From an uncultured Eubacteriales bacterium (lineage in GTDB: Bacteria > Bacillota > Clostridia > Oscillospirales > Oscillospiraceae): DNA of 64,000 nt. Below are positions 26,192-35,402 of the stretch, one piece after another. Numbering within the stretch: position 1 is the first letter of the stretch; every line of letters starts with the position of its first letter. Position numbers and translations under genes: made by a program. The DNA lies in assembly GCA_902496595.1 (NCBI GenBank), contig CABVBV010000001.1, positions 1-64,000 of the forward strand, given 5' to 3'. The notes under the pieces were generated by a model. The model ran no database searches and was not told the origin of the DNA. It saw only the letters and a list, made by a program, of their open reading frames with translations.

Positions 26192-26929
26192 TTATGCGAG
26201 CGCAAGCAGCGATGTGAAGACCAAGCTCCAAAGCCGGCTCAGAGGCATGACCAGGAGCATGGCAGGCAGCATATCCGCCAGAGGGAAGTCTTTTATCCTC
26301 GCCATCCGCAGTCCGGTCGCAACGAGAAGGAAGCCTCCGCAGGCTTTGAAATCAGAGATCATTGACGGGGTCGTGAGCGGCATGACGAGCCGCGCCAGCG
26401 CAAACAGAAACAAAAACACGACAAGCTGGGGAACGGCTATGACCGATACCACCGCTCCGATATTGCAGGCAAAGATCAGCGCTGTGAACAGATCCAGCAC
26501 AGCTTTTGACAGAAGTATCGTACTGTTGCCCGTCATGCCGGCGTCCAGGCAGCCGTAAATCCCAGTACCGCTTGCACAAAGCAGGATTATTATCGTCACG
26601 GTCAGCGAGTTCGCCTCGCTTTCATCCGGCCCCGCCCTCTGCTCGAACACCCGCAGGCTGAGCAAGGAGTTTTGGAGCCGCCCTGCCGCTTTCTCTATGC
26701 CTTTTCCCAGCTTGCAGGCAAGGCCCAGCGCCGAGCCCAGCGTCAGAGCCAGTATCACTGCGGGCATATTCTCCATAAGGCAGATCGAATATATGCCCAT
26801 GCCGGCGGCGCAGACTCCGAAGACCAGATTCATATTTGAAACAAACTGTGCCGAAAGCCGGCGCCCGACAAGTACGCCGAGCAGCCCTCCGATCACCACA
26901 GCTGCAACGTCAGCGGCGATCCCGATCAT
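26192..26929 (-). CDS. DUF554-family membrane protein
   Basis: The 245-residue protein has six or seven hydrophobic helices and belongs to DUF554 (YdfK/YqgA-like). Family marks are the Gly-rich N-terminal helix GGLLGVLVGRRL, GMGIYSI and the middle block DAGMTGNSTILLSKAVLD. Function is unknown; transport is often assumed. AAAGGGG lies just before the ATG. It is placed between the aldo/keto reductase and LarB, which suggests a link to the cluster's substrate or to a metal. Confidence 0.82.
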   Translation of the reverse strand: MIGIAADVAAVVIGGLLGVLVGRRLSAQFVSNMNLVFGVCAAGMGIYSICLMENMPAVILALTLGSALGLACKLGKGIEKAAGRLQNSLLSLRVFEQRAGPDESEANSLTVTIIILLCASGTGIYGCLDAGMTGNSTILLSKAVLDLFTALIFACNIGAVVSVIAVPQLVVFLFLFALARLVMPLTTPSMISDFKACGGFLLVATGLRMARIKDFPLADMLPAMLLVMPLSRLWSLVFTSLLALA

Positions 26930-26995
26930 ATCTGCCCCTTTCCGACGGCTATATCGATGCCGCTTTGAGCCGAAGCCGTCTGTATGTCTCGGAAC

Positions 26996-28177
26996 TCAGG
27001 CCTGGTCGACCACGAGATCCGGGTCATCGAATATTTCCGCGCATCTTGCCATGATCTTGATTATCGGCAGATGCTGCGGGCAGTGCCCCTCGCAGGCCCC
27101 GCACTGGATGCAGGTAGCGGGCTTGCCGAAGTTCTTTTCCGGGCCTGTCATGAAATCGTAGTGATGCTTGCCCTTTCCAACGAGGCCGTAAACGTCGACG
27201 TCATTCACGCAGTCTATCATGTCGCAGCAAGATATGTGCATAGGGCACAGGGGTACGCAATACCTGCAATGGGTGCATTGATAGGCCTTGTTGTTCTTCA
27301 GGTTCTCCACGACCTGGGCATACGCCGCTTTCTCCTCGTCTGTGAGCGGAGCGTTTTCCTTTACCGTCCTTACATTGTCCTGCATCTGCTCCAGAGTAGT
27401 CATCCCGCTGAACATACTGATAAGGCCGTCCAGTTGGAGAACCCACCTCAGCGCCCAGGCGGCGTTCGAGTCGTCGTTCAGCTTTTTGAATACGTCGGTG
27501 ATTGCGGGCACATCCGCGCTGAGGATACCGCCTTTCACCGGCTCCATCACGAAAAACGGCTTTCTGTGTTTGAGCCAGGCCACCTCATAACAGCCCTTTG
27601 AATTTGGACTGATCGTCTCCCAGTCTGCGTAGTTGATCTGGAGCTGTACAACGTCCACCTCCGGGTGGGCGGTGAGGATTTTATCCAGGTTTTCCGGAGA
27701 GTCGTGGAACGAAAAGCCGATATGCTTTATCTTGCCTTCGGCTTTCATCTTCTGAACAAAGTCCCAAGCCCCCGTCCTCTCGCATCTCTCCGAGGTATTG
27801 AGCCTCAGCATATGGAACAGGAGGTAGTCTATGCAGTCCACTCCGAGGTGCTCCAACATCTCGTAAAACAGCGGCTCCACCATTTTCGGGTCGTCGATGA
27901 TGTGTACCGGCAGATTGTCAACGATGATATACGAATCCCGTGGATATCTGTCGATAAGCGTCTTTTTCAAAAACTCTTCGTTCTTTTCATATGCCCAGGC
28001 AGTATGGAATGTATTGAATCCGTTTGCCATAAAGTGATCTACCATCTTGCAGACGGTGTCGTAATCGTATTCCAGGTTGCCCTGAGTCCAGTTTGAGCCT
28101 TTTTTGGGCAATATCGGTACGCGCATATACCCAAAACCAAGTTTTGGATTCGATTCTCCAAGATATCTGTCCGCCAT
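26996..28177 (-). CDS. Aldo/keto reductase with C-terminal 4Fe-4S domain
   Basis: The 393-residue protein has an N-terminal aldo/keto reductase barrel (to about residue 290), with GFGYMRVPIL at the start and HIGFSFHDSPENL near 150. A C-terminal ferredoxin domain bears two cysteine clusters, CTHCRYCVPLCPM and CIQCGACEGHCPQ. Such fused forms are common in anaerobes and may accept electrons from ferredoxin. GGAGG lies eight bases before the ATG. It sits in the operon 41 bases after the MBL hydrolase gene, so it may reduce or oxidise the pathway's intermediate. Confidence 0.88.
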   Translation of the reverse strand: MADRYLGESNPKLGFGYMRVPILPKKGSNWTQGNLEYDYDTVCKMVDHFMANGFNTFHTAWAYEKNEEFLKKTLIDRYPRDSYIIVDNLPVHIIDDPKMVEPLFYEMLEHLGVDCIDYLLFHMLRLNTSERCERTGAWDFVQKMKAEGKIKHIGFSFHDSPENLDKILTAHPEVDVVQLQINYADWETISPNSKGCYEVAWLKHRKPFFVMEPVKGGILSADVPAITDVFKKLNDDSNAAWALRWVLQLDGLISMFSGMTTLEQMQDNVRTVKENAPLTDEEKAAYAQVVENLKNNKAYQCTHCRYCVPLCPMHISCCDMIDCVNDVDVYGLVGKGKHHYDFMTGPEKNFGKPATCIQCGACEGHCPQHLPIIKIMARCAEIFDDPDLVVDQA

Positions 28178-28218
28178 CTCCTCATCCTCCTGTTTGATTC
28201 CGTGTTTTTTGCGGGCGA

Positions 28219-28935
28219 TCAGTGGTATATCTTCGCTCCATCCATCGAATACAGCTTTGCGTCAAATCCTCCGTCCTCGGTGTCGAGATGCACCGCTTCC
28301 ATTTCCACGCTCCCTCCGCTTTGGATCGCTTCCGCCAGTGCCAGCATCTTTTTCGCCTGCTCAATGCCCAAGACCATTGTGCCGTGGCAGCACATGACTG
28401 CGGATATCTTCTCACCCATGGCCAGCAGCTTTTCCATGCTGCCCATATATGCTCCGAGATCGGAATATGCGAATTGGAGAAAAACCGGCCTGACCGATAT
28501 CATGTCTCCGCCAAACAGCAATTTGTTGTCGGCGTCCAGCAGGCCTATTCCCCCGGGAGTGTGTCCAGGCAGCTCGAGCACTTCGATATTCCTGCCTCCC
28601 AGTTCAAAGACGAAACCCTCTCTAACGGCAGCCGTGTTCTTGTTTTTTCGGTGTATCCTGTCGTGCTCAAGCGGGTGTGCATACACCTGCCCGAACAGGC
28701 CGTCGCAGCCAATATGATCCATATGCCCGTGCGTGTTTACGAGCACAAGCGGTTTTTCGGTCACTGCCCTCGCCTTTTCCAAGACGTTAACCGTCCCGAA
28801 ACCGGTGTCGATGACAAGCGCCTTCTCCGCTCCCGTCACAAGATATGAAATGCTGCCGCCGGTCGTCAGGGCATACACTCCGAGCCCCATCTCAAACGGA
28901 GGCAGCGAATCTGCATCCGGCAGGGTCAACTTCAT
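28219..28935 (-). CDS. MBL-fold metallo-hydrolase
   Basis: The 238-residue protein has the metallo-beta-lactamase motif HGHMDHIG (about residue 70), the next zinc ligand in LPGHTPGG, and GGDM (Asp) after it. The last His is in the CCHG block near residue 185. This is a glyoxalase-II-like hydrolase fold, usually acting on thioesters, lactones or phosphoesters. The ATG at 28935 is chosen because AAAGGAGGAG precedes it by about eight bases. It follows a hairpin after the FAD oxidoreductase gene. Confidence 0.9.
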   Translation of the reverse strand: MKLTLPDADSLPPFEMGLGVYALTTGGSISYLVTGAEKALVIDTGFGTVNVLEKARAVTEKPLVLVNTHGHMDHIGCDGLFGQVYAHPLEHDRIHRKNKNTAAVREGFVFELGGRNIEVLELPGHTPGGIGLLDADNKLLFGGDMISVRPVFLQFAYSDLGAYMGSMEKLLAMGEKISAVMCCHGTMVLGIEQAKKMLALAEAIQSGGSVEMEAVHLDTEDGGFDAKLYSMDGAKIYH

Positions 28936-28976
28936 ATGGGTGCTCCTCCTTTCCTCCATACATAACCATAAGTCCG

Positions 28977-29017
28977 GTGCAGCACACCGCCCGACGGCTT
29001 TCGGCAGTGTGCTGCAC
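28977..29017. repeat. Intercistronic hairpin
   Basis: An 11-bp perfect stem (28977-28987 with 29007-29017, GTGCAGCACAC) encloses an inner CCGA/TCGG pair. No T-run follows on the minus strand, so it more likely stabilises or partly attenuates the operon mRNA between the FAD oxidoreductase and MBL genes than terminates it. Confidence 0.7.
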
Positions 29018-29027
29018 GAGTGTCACG

Positions 29028-30542
29028 TTAAAGGATGGCGCCCTGAGCTCTGAGAACGCTTTGGAGTTCCTCATAATCGCTCTCAAGGTCTCTCGGAACC
29101 TTGCCGTCCCTTGCGCAGAGTCCGGCAGCGACGCCGGCCGCCTGGCCGGTCACCATCGTCTGATGCAGGTAACGGAGATACGACGGCCTGTCGGTGGAAA
29201 CGCACTTGCCCGCGGCGAGCAGGCCGTCGACGTCCTTCGGAACCAGGCAGCGGTAAGGTATGTCATAGGAACCGCCGTCCTTCGGATAGGCAAGGTCGCT
29301 CTTTGTCACGACTACCTTGTCTCCATCGTGTATTGAAGTGCCCGTCGCCGCCACATGGTTGAGCGTATCCCCCGACGCCACATGGTAGCCGCCGGCCTTG
29401 AAACTGCTGCGCCCTATCGAGTCCGGGAACTTCCTCGCGTCTTCAACATCATCTCTGGTCAGGATATAGTCGCCCACTATGCGCGGCCCTTCGCGGAGCC
29501 TCACTTCGGTGCACACTTTCGTGATATATGCGTTTTTGAAGCCGGGCACATAGTTCTTGAAGAAACGCCAGGCGATCATATCCTGCTTTCTGCACTCGAT
29601 GTTGCAGCGGCTGAGATCCCAGGCGCTTGTGGGCAGGGCGTTGTCCACCTGGGACGAGTGTTGGAAATGCGCCTGGATATGCCCCCCTTCCCTTGGGAGG
29701 ATGAAGAAGCCGACGCCCGAGTACGGATGCCAGTCCCCATTGTTCAAGGCCATATCCCGCAGTTCATAAAAGCCCATCATCTCTCCCAGTTCTGTCGGGT
29801 CGTGAGCAGTGCGGTACATATTTTTAACGTCTTCTTCCGTATTTGCGCCGTCAAACGGAAGTATCAGCTGCCTGAAAGACAGTTGATCCGGATGCGAACG
29901 CACATATTCGAGAAGTTTGTCCCAGTCTACGCCGTCGACTGTGAATGCCAGCGAATGCGGCTGAACCTGATCTCTCGGCACCATATCGCACTTTACCCCG
30001 GCCTGAAGCGATACATATCCTTCGCCGGTGCAATCGATGACCACTTTGGCGGGCAACTCGTTCCTTCCGTCCGCATTCTCCACCACTACACCCGTTACCT
30101 TGTTGCCCTCTTTCGTCACTCCGACCACAAGAGTATCCAGGAGCAGGGTCACGTTCTCTTCCTCCATCATCTCGAACATCAGGTATGTCCACCACTCCGG
30201 GTCGACATACGAGAAACTGTACCCGGCCTTCAGGCGCACGGGATAGTTGAGATGCGGCAGGGCGTGGCCGCTCTTGTAAAGCCTCTGATGCGTCTCTTCC
30301 ACGATACCGCCGACATCCCTCTCCCCTCTGGGGTTGAACAGGCGCGCATAGGCAAAGCCCGGAGGGCCGGAAACGCTCATCTGCCCGCCCAAAGAGCCCG
30401 TTCTCTCAATCAGCAGGGTCTTCGCTCCGGTTCTGGCGCAGGATATAGCCGCCGCCACTCCCGATGTGCCACCTCCGCACACTATCACGTCAAACTTGTC
30501 CTCATAACTGCCTACATTATTCATGCATTCACAGTAGCCCAT
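29028..30542 (-). CDS. FAD-dependent oxidoreductase (FAD_oxidored family)
   Basis: The 504-residue protein has an N-terminal dinucleotide-binding fold (DVIVCGGGTSGVAAAI, about residues 18-33), the E of LLIERTGSLGG that binds ribose, and a second FAD contact near the end (DGLLAAGKC, then TGQAAGVAAGL). This is the FAD_oxidored (PF12831) pattern. No covalent flavin His or heme motif is visible. The substrate is unknown. The ATG has AAAGGAG seven bases upstream. It follows the UGSC-like gene by 31 bases in the same operon. Confidence 0.88.
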   Translation of the reverse strand: MGYCECMNNVGSYEDKFDVIVCGGGTSGVAAAISCARTGAKTLLIERTGSLGGQMSVSGPPGFAYARLFNPRGERDVGGIVEETHQRLYKSGHALPHLNYPVRLKAGYSFSYVDPEWWTYLMFEMMEEENVTLLLDTLVVGVTKEGNKVTGVVVENADGRNELPAKVVIDCTGEGYVSLQAGVKCDMVPRDQVQPHSLAFTVDGVDWDKLLEYVRSHPDQLSFRQLILPFDGANTEEDVKNMYRTAHDPTELGEMMGFYELRDMALNNGDWHPYSGVGFFILPREGGHIQAHFQHSSQVDNALPTSAWDLSRCNIECRKQDMIAWRFFKNYVPGFKNAYITKVCTEVRLREGPRIVGDYILTRDDVEDARKFPDSIGRSSFKAGGYHVASGDTLNHVAATGTSIHDGDKVVVTKSDLAYPKDGGSYDIPYRCLVPKDVDGLLAAGKCVSTDRPSYLRYLHQTMVTGQAAGVAAGLCARDGKVPRDLESDYEELQSVLRAQGAIL

Positions 30543-30573
30543 AATATTACTCCTTTATATATAGCTGTACTAT

Positions 30574-32283
30574 TTATTTTTTATAATCATCTATGCTGCG
30601 GGCGATCGTTCCGTCGGGAAGCCTAAGCGGCTCCACTATTCCCTCGCTGTGCAGAGCCCACGGCAGGATGATGCCGTCATGGCCTCCCCTTCCGCCAATT
30701 GTCACTATCTCCACATCGTCAGGCGTGCGGGTGACGGGCAGCGGATGGCGGTTCGCCCACTCCTTGGGCCTGACAGGTACGAGTCCCCGGCCGTTTACCA
30801 TGGCGTTATCGTGGTAAACATACTGGTGGATATGTTCCCGTATCATATGCTTGGTGTATCCGTCGCGCTTGAGGAGCATGGCGTGATCCGGGGTGAGGCA
30901 CATGACAAGCGGCCCGGGCATATAGGCGTTGTTGGAGCCCAGAGTTGTGCAGCAGGCAGTCAGTGTATCGAGCAGATCGTGGCCGTTCAAGCTGAGGAAG
31001 TCGATTACATCGTGTATGGGTTCGGCCTTCAACATATACACTGTGGTCGTGTCCGAATCGTAATGCTCTTCATTTATCATGCTCCACTGCGCCAGCTCGG
31101 GCTCTTCGGCAAAGCAGAACGTGAACTCCGCCTGAGAGGCGATGCAGTCCAGGTCGCAGACCCCGGGGACGCTCCTGAGCACATTCATGATGACCAGATT
31201 TATCGCTCTGCCGATAGTTGCGTTCTCCGGCCAGCCGGGGCCCTGGCAGCCCTGTTTTCCTGAAATGCCGATCTGCTGTGCGATCGGGCCTGAAACAATG
31301 CAGAGATTGCCTCCCGGATGCGACGTAGTGACGGACTGGTTGAAATTGTACAACGGGCTGTTCAGAGCCTTAAAGGCTGCGACCAACACCGGCATGGCGT
31401 GGGGCTTGCACCCGGCCATGACCGCCGCAACGGCAACATCCTTCACTGTTATCTCCTTGCCGGACGGGCCCGACGCATCCACAAGTTTCGTGTTCTCGTC
31501 CCAAGGACAATATTCCAGCATGGCTTCGTAACGCCGTTTCGTGGGAGGTATGACAGGCAGCCCGTCGCACAAGTGCTCGGCATTCAGATATTCCATCACT
31601 TCCTCCATATATGCCCCGGGCTCCGACGACTTCTGCGCGTCATAGTCGATCTTCAGAGGCAGCAGGCCGTCGGCTCTGGGCGGCACCTTGTCGATCTTGA
31701 AATCGATATGCGCCAGGCGCTCCAGTTCTTCGCCGTTTGAAGTGAGCCCGCCGAGTATGTAATCCCACTTCAAATCCACCTGCGCCGCGACCTCTTCGAC
31801 CGTGCTACCCTGATAGATGTCGACAGAGCAGAGGCAGAGGTTTCCGGCCCTGTACACCCCGACTCCCTCCGTTATGCTGCTTCCCGGTGGCGCGGTCATG
31901 TAGACCGTCGGAATGCCCAGCTTCTCAAGGGCAATGGAAAGAACCGTGGTCGACGACGAGGTGCCCATGTCTCCGAAAGCAACTATGGCCGCTACCGGCT
32001 TCTCCTCCGCGAGCATCTTCGCGTACTCGCCCAGCTTCTCCGCATTCTTGCCCCTCACTGTCTCGGTATACTCCACCCACAGCGACGGGTCGCATCCAAT
32101 TTCAACAAGTCGTTCCTTGATCCGGTCGAACACCGTATAATAGTTGCAAAACCCCAGCTTCGTGTTATTGTAAAAAAGGATCTTGCCGCGTTTCAGCTCC
32201 TCCAACGTCGGCCGTTCGGCCAGACTGATCTTCTCTCGTTTCTGTATCCCTCTCGGATCCAGGATCTGCTCAACATTGCTCAT
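30574..32283 (-). CDS. UGSC-family-like protein lacking the redox residues, two-domain
   Basis: The 569-residue protein has an N-terminal region similar in form to UGSC (seleno)proteins. The block that normally reads D-U-G-S-C is GDMGTSSSTT here, so the selenocysteine/cysteine positions are Met and Ser. A long C-terminal domain follows (from about residue 230, AEHLCDGLPVIPPTKRR, with the conserved AVMAGCKP and NATIGRA blocks) that accompanies this family elsewhere. The Met is encoded by ATG, not TGA, so this is not a missed selenoprotein. AAAGGAG lies nine bases before the ATG. It heads the operon and faces the regulator gene, so it is probably a key enzyme. Confidence 0.75.
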   Translation of the reverse strand: MSNVEQILDPRGIQKREKISLAERPTLEELKRGKILFYNNTKLGFCNYYTVFDRIKERLVEIGCDPSLWVEYTETVRGKNAEKLGEYAKMLAEEKPVAAIVAFGDMGTSSSTTVLSIALEKLGIPTVYMTAPPGSSITEGVGVYRAGNLCLCSVDIYQGSTVEEVAAQVDLKWDYILGGLTSNGEELERLAHIDFKIDKVPPRADGLLPLKIDYDAQKSSEPGAYMEEVMEYLNAEHLCDGLPVIPPTKRRYEAMLEYCPWDENTKLVDASGPSGKEITVKDVAVAAVMAGCKPHAMPVLVAAFKALNSPLYNFNQSVTTSHPGGNLCIVSGPIAQQIGISGKQGCQGPGWPENATIGRAINLVIMNVLRSVPGVCDLDCIASQAEFTFCFAEEPELAQWSMINEEHYDSDTTTVYMLKAEPIHDVIDFLSLNGHDLLDTLTACCTTLGSNNAYMPGPLVMCLTPDHAMLLKRDGYTKHMIREHIHQYVYHDNAMVNGRGLVPVRPKEWANRHPLPVTRTPDDVEIVTIGGRGGHDGIILPWALHSEGIVEPLRLPDGTIARSIDDYKK

Positions 32284-32357
32284 TCGTTCTGCTCCTTTCA
32301 GGCGGCTGGCCTTTACGTTATATTGCCGGATTATCCTGCGGTTTTCCTCCTATTTAT

Positions 32358-32386
32358 ATTATAATTTTCTGAATATTGACTTTCAA
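32358..32386 (-). promoter_or_regulatory. Predicted promoter of the UGSC-FAD-MBL-AKR-DUF554-LarB operon
   Basis: On the minus strand TTGAAA (32381-32386) and a perfect TATAAT (32358-32363) are separated by 17 bases. The start point should lie near 32351, 68 bases before the first ATG. The 33-bp shared site begins exactly 14 bases upstream of this -35 box. Confidence 0.75.
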
Positions 32387-32400
32387 CACCGCGTGATTCA

Positions 32401-32433
32401 TTGTCAATTCCAAAGTATTGACGAAAAGTTGAC
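32401..32433. promoter_or_regulatory. Shared 33-bp putative operator, copy 1
   Basis: The site reads TTGTCAAT, eight variable bases, then ATTGACGAAAAGTTGAC. It contains one inverted and two direct copies of a TTGAC half-site. The same arrangement with the same spacing is found before the TRAP operon (39906-39938). Here it covers the -35 region of the regulator's own promoter and sits 14 bases upstream of the divergent operon's -35, so it could activate one and repress the other. Confidence 0.75.
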
Positions 32434-32458
32434 AGGCGTTCCGCGGACGTGTTATCAT
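32429..32458 (+). promoter_or_regulatory. Predicted promoter of the regulator gene
   Basis: TTGACA (32429-32434) and TATCAT (32453-32458) are separated by 18 bases and lie 36 bases before the chosen ATG. The -35 box overlaps the last bases of the shared 33-bp site, which suggests autoregulation. Confidence 0.6.
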
Positions 32459-32494
32459 GTGTTCAAGATAAAAATGTGTATGGGAGAAAAGACG

Positions 32495-33982
32495 ATGAGC
32501 GGAACATACAACACCAACCTCGAAACACTTATGAGAGCCATGCGCATCAACAGCCGCAGTCTGTCCGAGATGTTGAACGTACACTACTCTCTGGTCAGCA
32601 AGTGGCTCAACGGGAAACGGCCTCTCAAGCAAAATTCGGCGTATTTGAAGCAGATCGTGGAAATCATGCTGAACCTCGACAAGCCGAATTATTTTTCCAC
32701 GATCAAGCTGATCCTGTCAGAATGCTATCCTGCGGAAGACATCAACTTCAGGGACAACATGGCCGTATATCTGAGCCATTATCTTGCGACCGACAACCCG
32801 GCAGCCGCGAACACGGCCTCGTGGGACGCTGTCGACCGCAGCAAGATAAGCCATCGGTGCAAGCTGGATGTCTATATGAATGCATCGGGGCGGCAGAGCG
32901 CCCTCTTTCGTCTGCTGGACTCTGCTCTGGCCCTGCCGGGGGGTCAGGAGATACTGGTATACGGAAGAGAATCGGTAAAGTGGAGGACTTCCAAGAACTC
33001 CTTCGACTATCTCTCCATACTTCAGGCAAAGCAGCTGGAGACGCTAAAGAAGGGCAACCATTTTACCGTTCTCCACACCATGGACAGAGGCGACGATGAG
33101 CTGGTACAGAACATCCTGCATTGGGTGCCGATACACCTGACCGGGAAAACCAGGGCTCTGTATATTCCGGAATACACAGATTCGCCCATAAAAACCTCCG
33201 TGACCATCCTCAAAGGGAAGTCCGTCATGTTCGGCATTTCCTCAGACAGCCAGAGTTCGATGCTGACGACCTACTATTCGACCGATATGCCCGTAGTGAA
33301 CAAAGCGGAGGAATATTTCGACTCGCTAAGGGCCGGGAGCATCCCGCTCTTTGAGAACGGGAGCAGCGAAGACACCACGAACCTGTCTCTGCAGCTCTCC
33401 GCCAGAAGCGGCAATTCCTTTCAGTACTGCACGCTGCCCTTCCAGTTCTGCTTTGGGAGCTGTGATTTTCGCCGACTTTTTATGGAAAACAAGATCGAGA
33501 GCGACGTATTCTCAAACGCCATGACCTTCTGCGAACTGGATCAGAAGCGGCTGCTGTCATCTCTTGACAGCCGGAGCACACGTCTGCTGATACCCTATAC
33601 TCAGCTTGAAAAAGCGCTTGACGAAGGGGCCCGTGTCAGTTACTGCAACTGGCTCACGGGCAAGAGCCTCTATGTCTCGCCCGACATGGTGCGACTTATT
33701 TGCAGGAGACTATGCCGGGCTCTCGACTCCACTCCAAACCTGTCCGTCGCGCTCGTCCGGGATTTCCCTCTGGAAAACGCAAGGAATCTGACCCTGCTGA
33801 CAAAAGAAAACTTCGCTTTTCTTGTCAACATGGCTTCCGACGACGTTCCCGGGCCGCTGATAATAAAAGAACCTACCATCGTCATGTCGCTCTATCACTA
33901 CATCGACAAGGTCTGGAGAGCCACGCCCAAAATACACAAGGAGAAGGAAAGCGTTATTCAGATCCTGCAAAAGCTGTTTTGA
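32495..33982 (+). CDS. HTH transcriptional regulator of the organic-acid cluster (novel type)
   Basis: The 495-residue protein begins with a lambda-repressor/XRE-like helix-turn-helix (about residues 8-55; SRSLSEMLNVHYSLVSKWLNG). A long C-terminal region has no known ligand-binding family, though its mixed alpha/beta pattern looks like a sensor. The ATG at 32495 is preferred because GGGAG lies eight bases upstream; two ATGs seven and five codons earlier lack a site. It is divergent from the UGSC operon and convergent with the DASS gene, with only four bases between stops. It is the best candidate to bind the two 33-bp sites. Confidence 0.8.
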   Translation: MSGTYNTNLETLMRAMRINSRSLSEMLNVHYSLVSKWLNGKRPLKQNSAYLKQIVEIMLNLDKPNYFSTIKLILSECYPAEDINFRDNMAVYLSHYLATDNPAAANTASWDAVDRSKISHRCKLDVYMNASGRQSALFRLLDSALALPGGQEILVYGRESVKWRTSKNSFDYLSILQAKQLETLKKGNHFTVLHTMDRGDDELVQNILHWVPIHLTGKTRALYIPEYTDSPIKTSVTILKGKSVMFGISSDSQSSMLTTYYSTDMPVVNKAEEYFDSLRAGSIPLFENGSSEDTTNLSLQLSARSGNSFQYCTLPFQFCFGSCDFRRLFMENKIESDVFSNAMTFCELDQKRLLSSLDSRSTRLLIPYTQLEKALDEGARVSYCNWLTGKSLYVSPDMVRLICRRLCRALDSTPNLSVALVRDFPLENARNLTLLTKENFAFLVNMASDDVPGPLIIKEPTIVMSLYHYIDKVWRATPKIHKEKESVIQILQKLF

Positions 33983-33986
33983 GCGC

Positions 33987-35402
33987 TCAACCTCCGAGTA
34001 TGCCCAGTGCGCTCCACCACGGCAAATCGACCAGCAGCAGCACCAGCAGCACCGCCGCCGTAAGCGGAAGCGCCATTTTCAGGCTGTCGCGCTCGTCGTA
34101 CATACCGCAGCCAATGCCCATCAGGATATTGATGTGCTGATATGAGAAGACGTACTGTCCAAAGATCGCCGTGTAGCATATCATGGTGCAGCTCAAAGCC
34201 GTGAGTCCTGTGCCGGCCGTACACAGCAGCATTGCGGGGATTATCACCGAGTTTGCGGCGATAGTGCTTCCCAGGCACACATGAAGGAGCATACTGAACA
34301 AAGCGACCTCTGCCGCCAGCAGCCAGATGTTCCCCGGAAGGGAAGAAGACGGAGGTAGAATGTTTGACGTTATCCACCCCGTCATTCCCGACGCTGAACC
34401 GACTTTTCCTATCGCCACCGCCGCTGTCAGGTAGACGACCGTATCTACGGGAACCGCCTTCCAGCTGTCCTTGTCCGTCAAGCCGCCGACGACCGGGACA
34501 GACATCAGCATTGCGATACCCATGGTCGTCCACGCAACGTTTATGCCGTGTATCCCGTCTGTCAGCCAGATGAGTATCGCAGCAGACAGCCATATCGCAG
34601 TCTTCTTCTCTCTCAGGCTTAACGGCCCCATTGCCCGAAGCCGTTCCGCTATCGCTTCCCTGTCCAGCTCAAAGGGCTCTTTCGACCTGAACACTAGCAG
34701 GATGACCAGGCAATACACGGCTGTGAGGACTATGCCGGGCAGCCCCATCACTTTGAGCCATTCCAGCCAGGACAGCGATATGCCGGAAAATCCGAGCACG
34801 AGGCTGTTCATGCTGGCAGCTCCCGTCTGAAAGATAAAGCACGTTGGTATCGAAGCCGCGAAAACGGAGTAGCCTGCCGCCACGGCATCCCTGCGGCTCA
34901 GCCTCGCGGCCTCAGCCGCCTCTTTTACTACTTCCACAAGGATAAACGCTCTCGGCCACGGGTTGGGGATAAGCAGGGTCAAAAATGTGGACAGGACGAA
35001 CACCGAGATGATAAGGCTCCGGAATGAATCGACAAATTTCAGTATGAAAACATAGGACAGGCGCTCACATATGCCCGATCGCACCACAGCTTCCGCTATG
35101 ATGAACGAGCCGATAACCAGCCATACCACTCCGTCCGTCCATGCCCCGAACACCTCGGCGGGGCTCCCGACGCGGAAGACCACAAGCATGATCAGGTACA
35201 GCCCCGCCACGAAGCTGGGCTCTGCCACCCCGAAGATCCAGAAGGCCACCGCAGCCACGGTGAAGCCCAGGCACAGCCTCCCGTCTCCAGTCAGTCCATC
35301 TCCGGCCAGAGCGCAGACGGCGGCTGCGGCCCCGGCTCCGAGCAGCATCAAAAGCAGTTTCCGCAGCTCTCCGCCCATTCCCTTCCCTTGCCGGAGCTTC
35401 AT
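33987..35402 (-). CDS. DASS/SLC13-family anion transporter
   Basis: The 471-residue protein has about 12 membrane helices and the pattern of sodium-coupled or exchange dicarboxylate/anion transporters (DASS, SLC13/CitT). Examples are the repeated helical hairpin segments SVFAASIPTCFIFQTGAASMNSL (residues ~180-205) and LGSTIAANSVIIPAM near 390. The ATG overlaps the stop of the alcohol dehydrogenase gene (ATGA), so translation is coupled. It is the last gene of the TRAP operon. A second transporter in one operon suggests that one imports the substrate and the other exports a product or swaps anions. Confidence 0.85.
   Translation of the reverse strand: MKLRQGKGMGGELRKLLLMLLGAGAAAAVCALAGDGLTGDGRLCLGFTVAAVAFWIFGVAEPSFVAGLYLIMLVVFRVGSPAEVFGAWTDGVVWLVIGSFIIAEAVVRSGICERLSYVFILKFVDSFRSLIISVFVLSTFLTLLIPNPWPRAFILVEVVKEAAEAARLSRRDAVAAGYSVFAASIPTCFIFQTGAASMNSLVLGFSGISLSWLEWLKVMGLPGIVLTAVYCLVILLVFRSKEPFELDREAIAERLRAMGPLSLREKKTAIWLSAAILIWLTDGIHGINVAWTTMGIAMLMSVPVVGGLTDKDSWKAVPVDTVVYLTAAVAIGKVGSASGMTGWITSNILPPSSSLPGNIWLLAAEVALFSMLLHVCLGSTIAANSVIIPAMLLCTAGTGLTALSCTMICYTAIFGQYVFSYQHINILMGIGCGMYDERDSLKMALPLTAAVLLVLLLVDLPWWSALGILGG

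Noticed and set aside
30574..32283. A missed selenoprotein (UGSC)
   Set aside because: The position of the Sec residue is an ATG codon in a continuous frame. No in-frame TGA is present.
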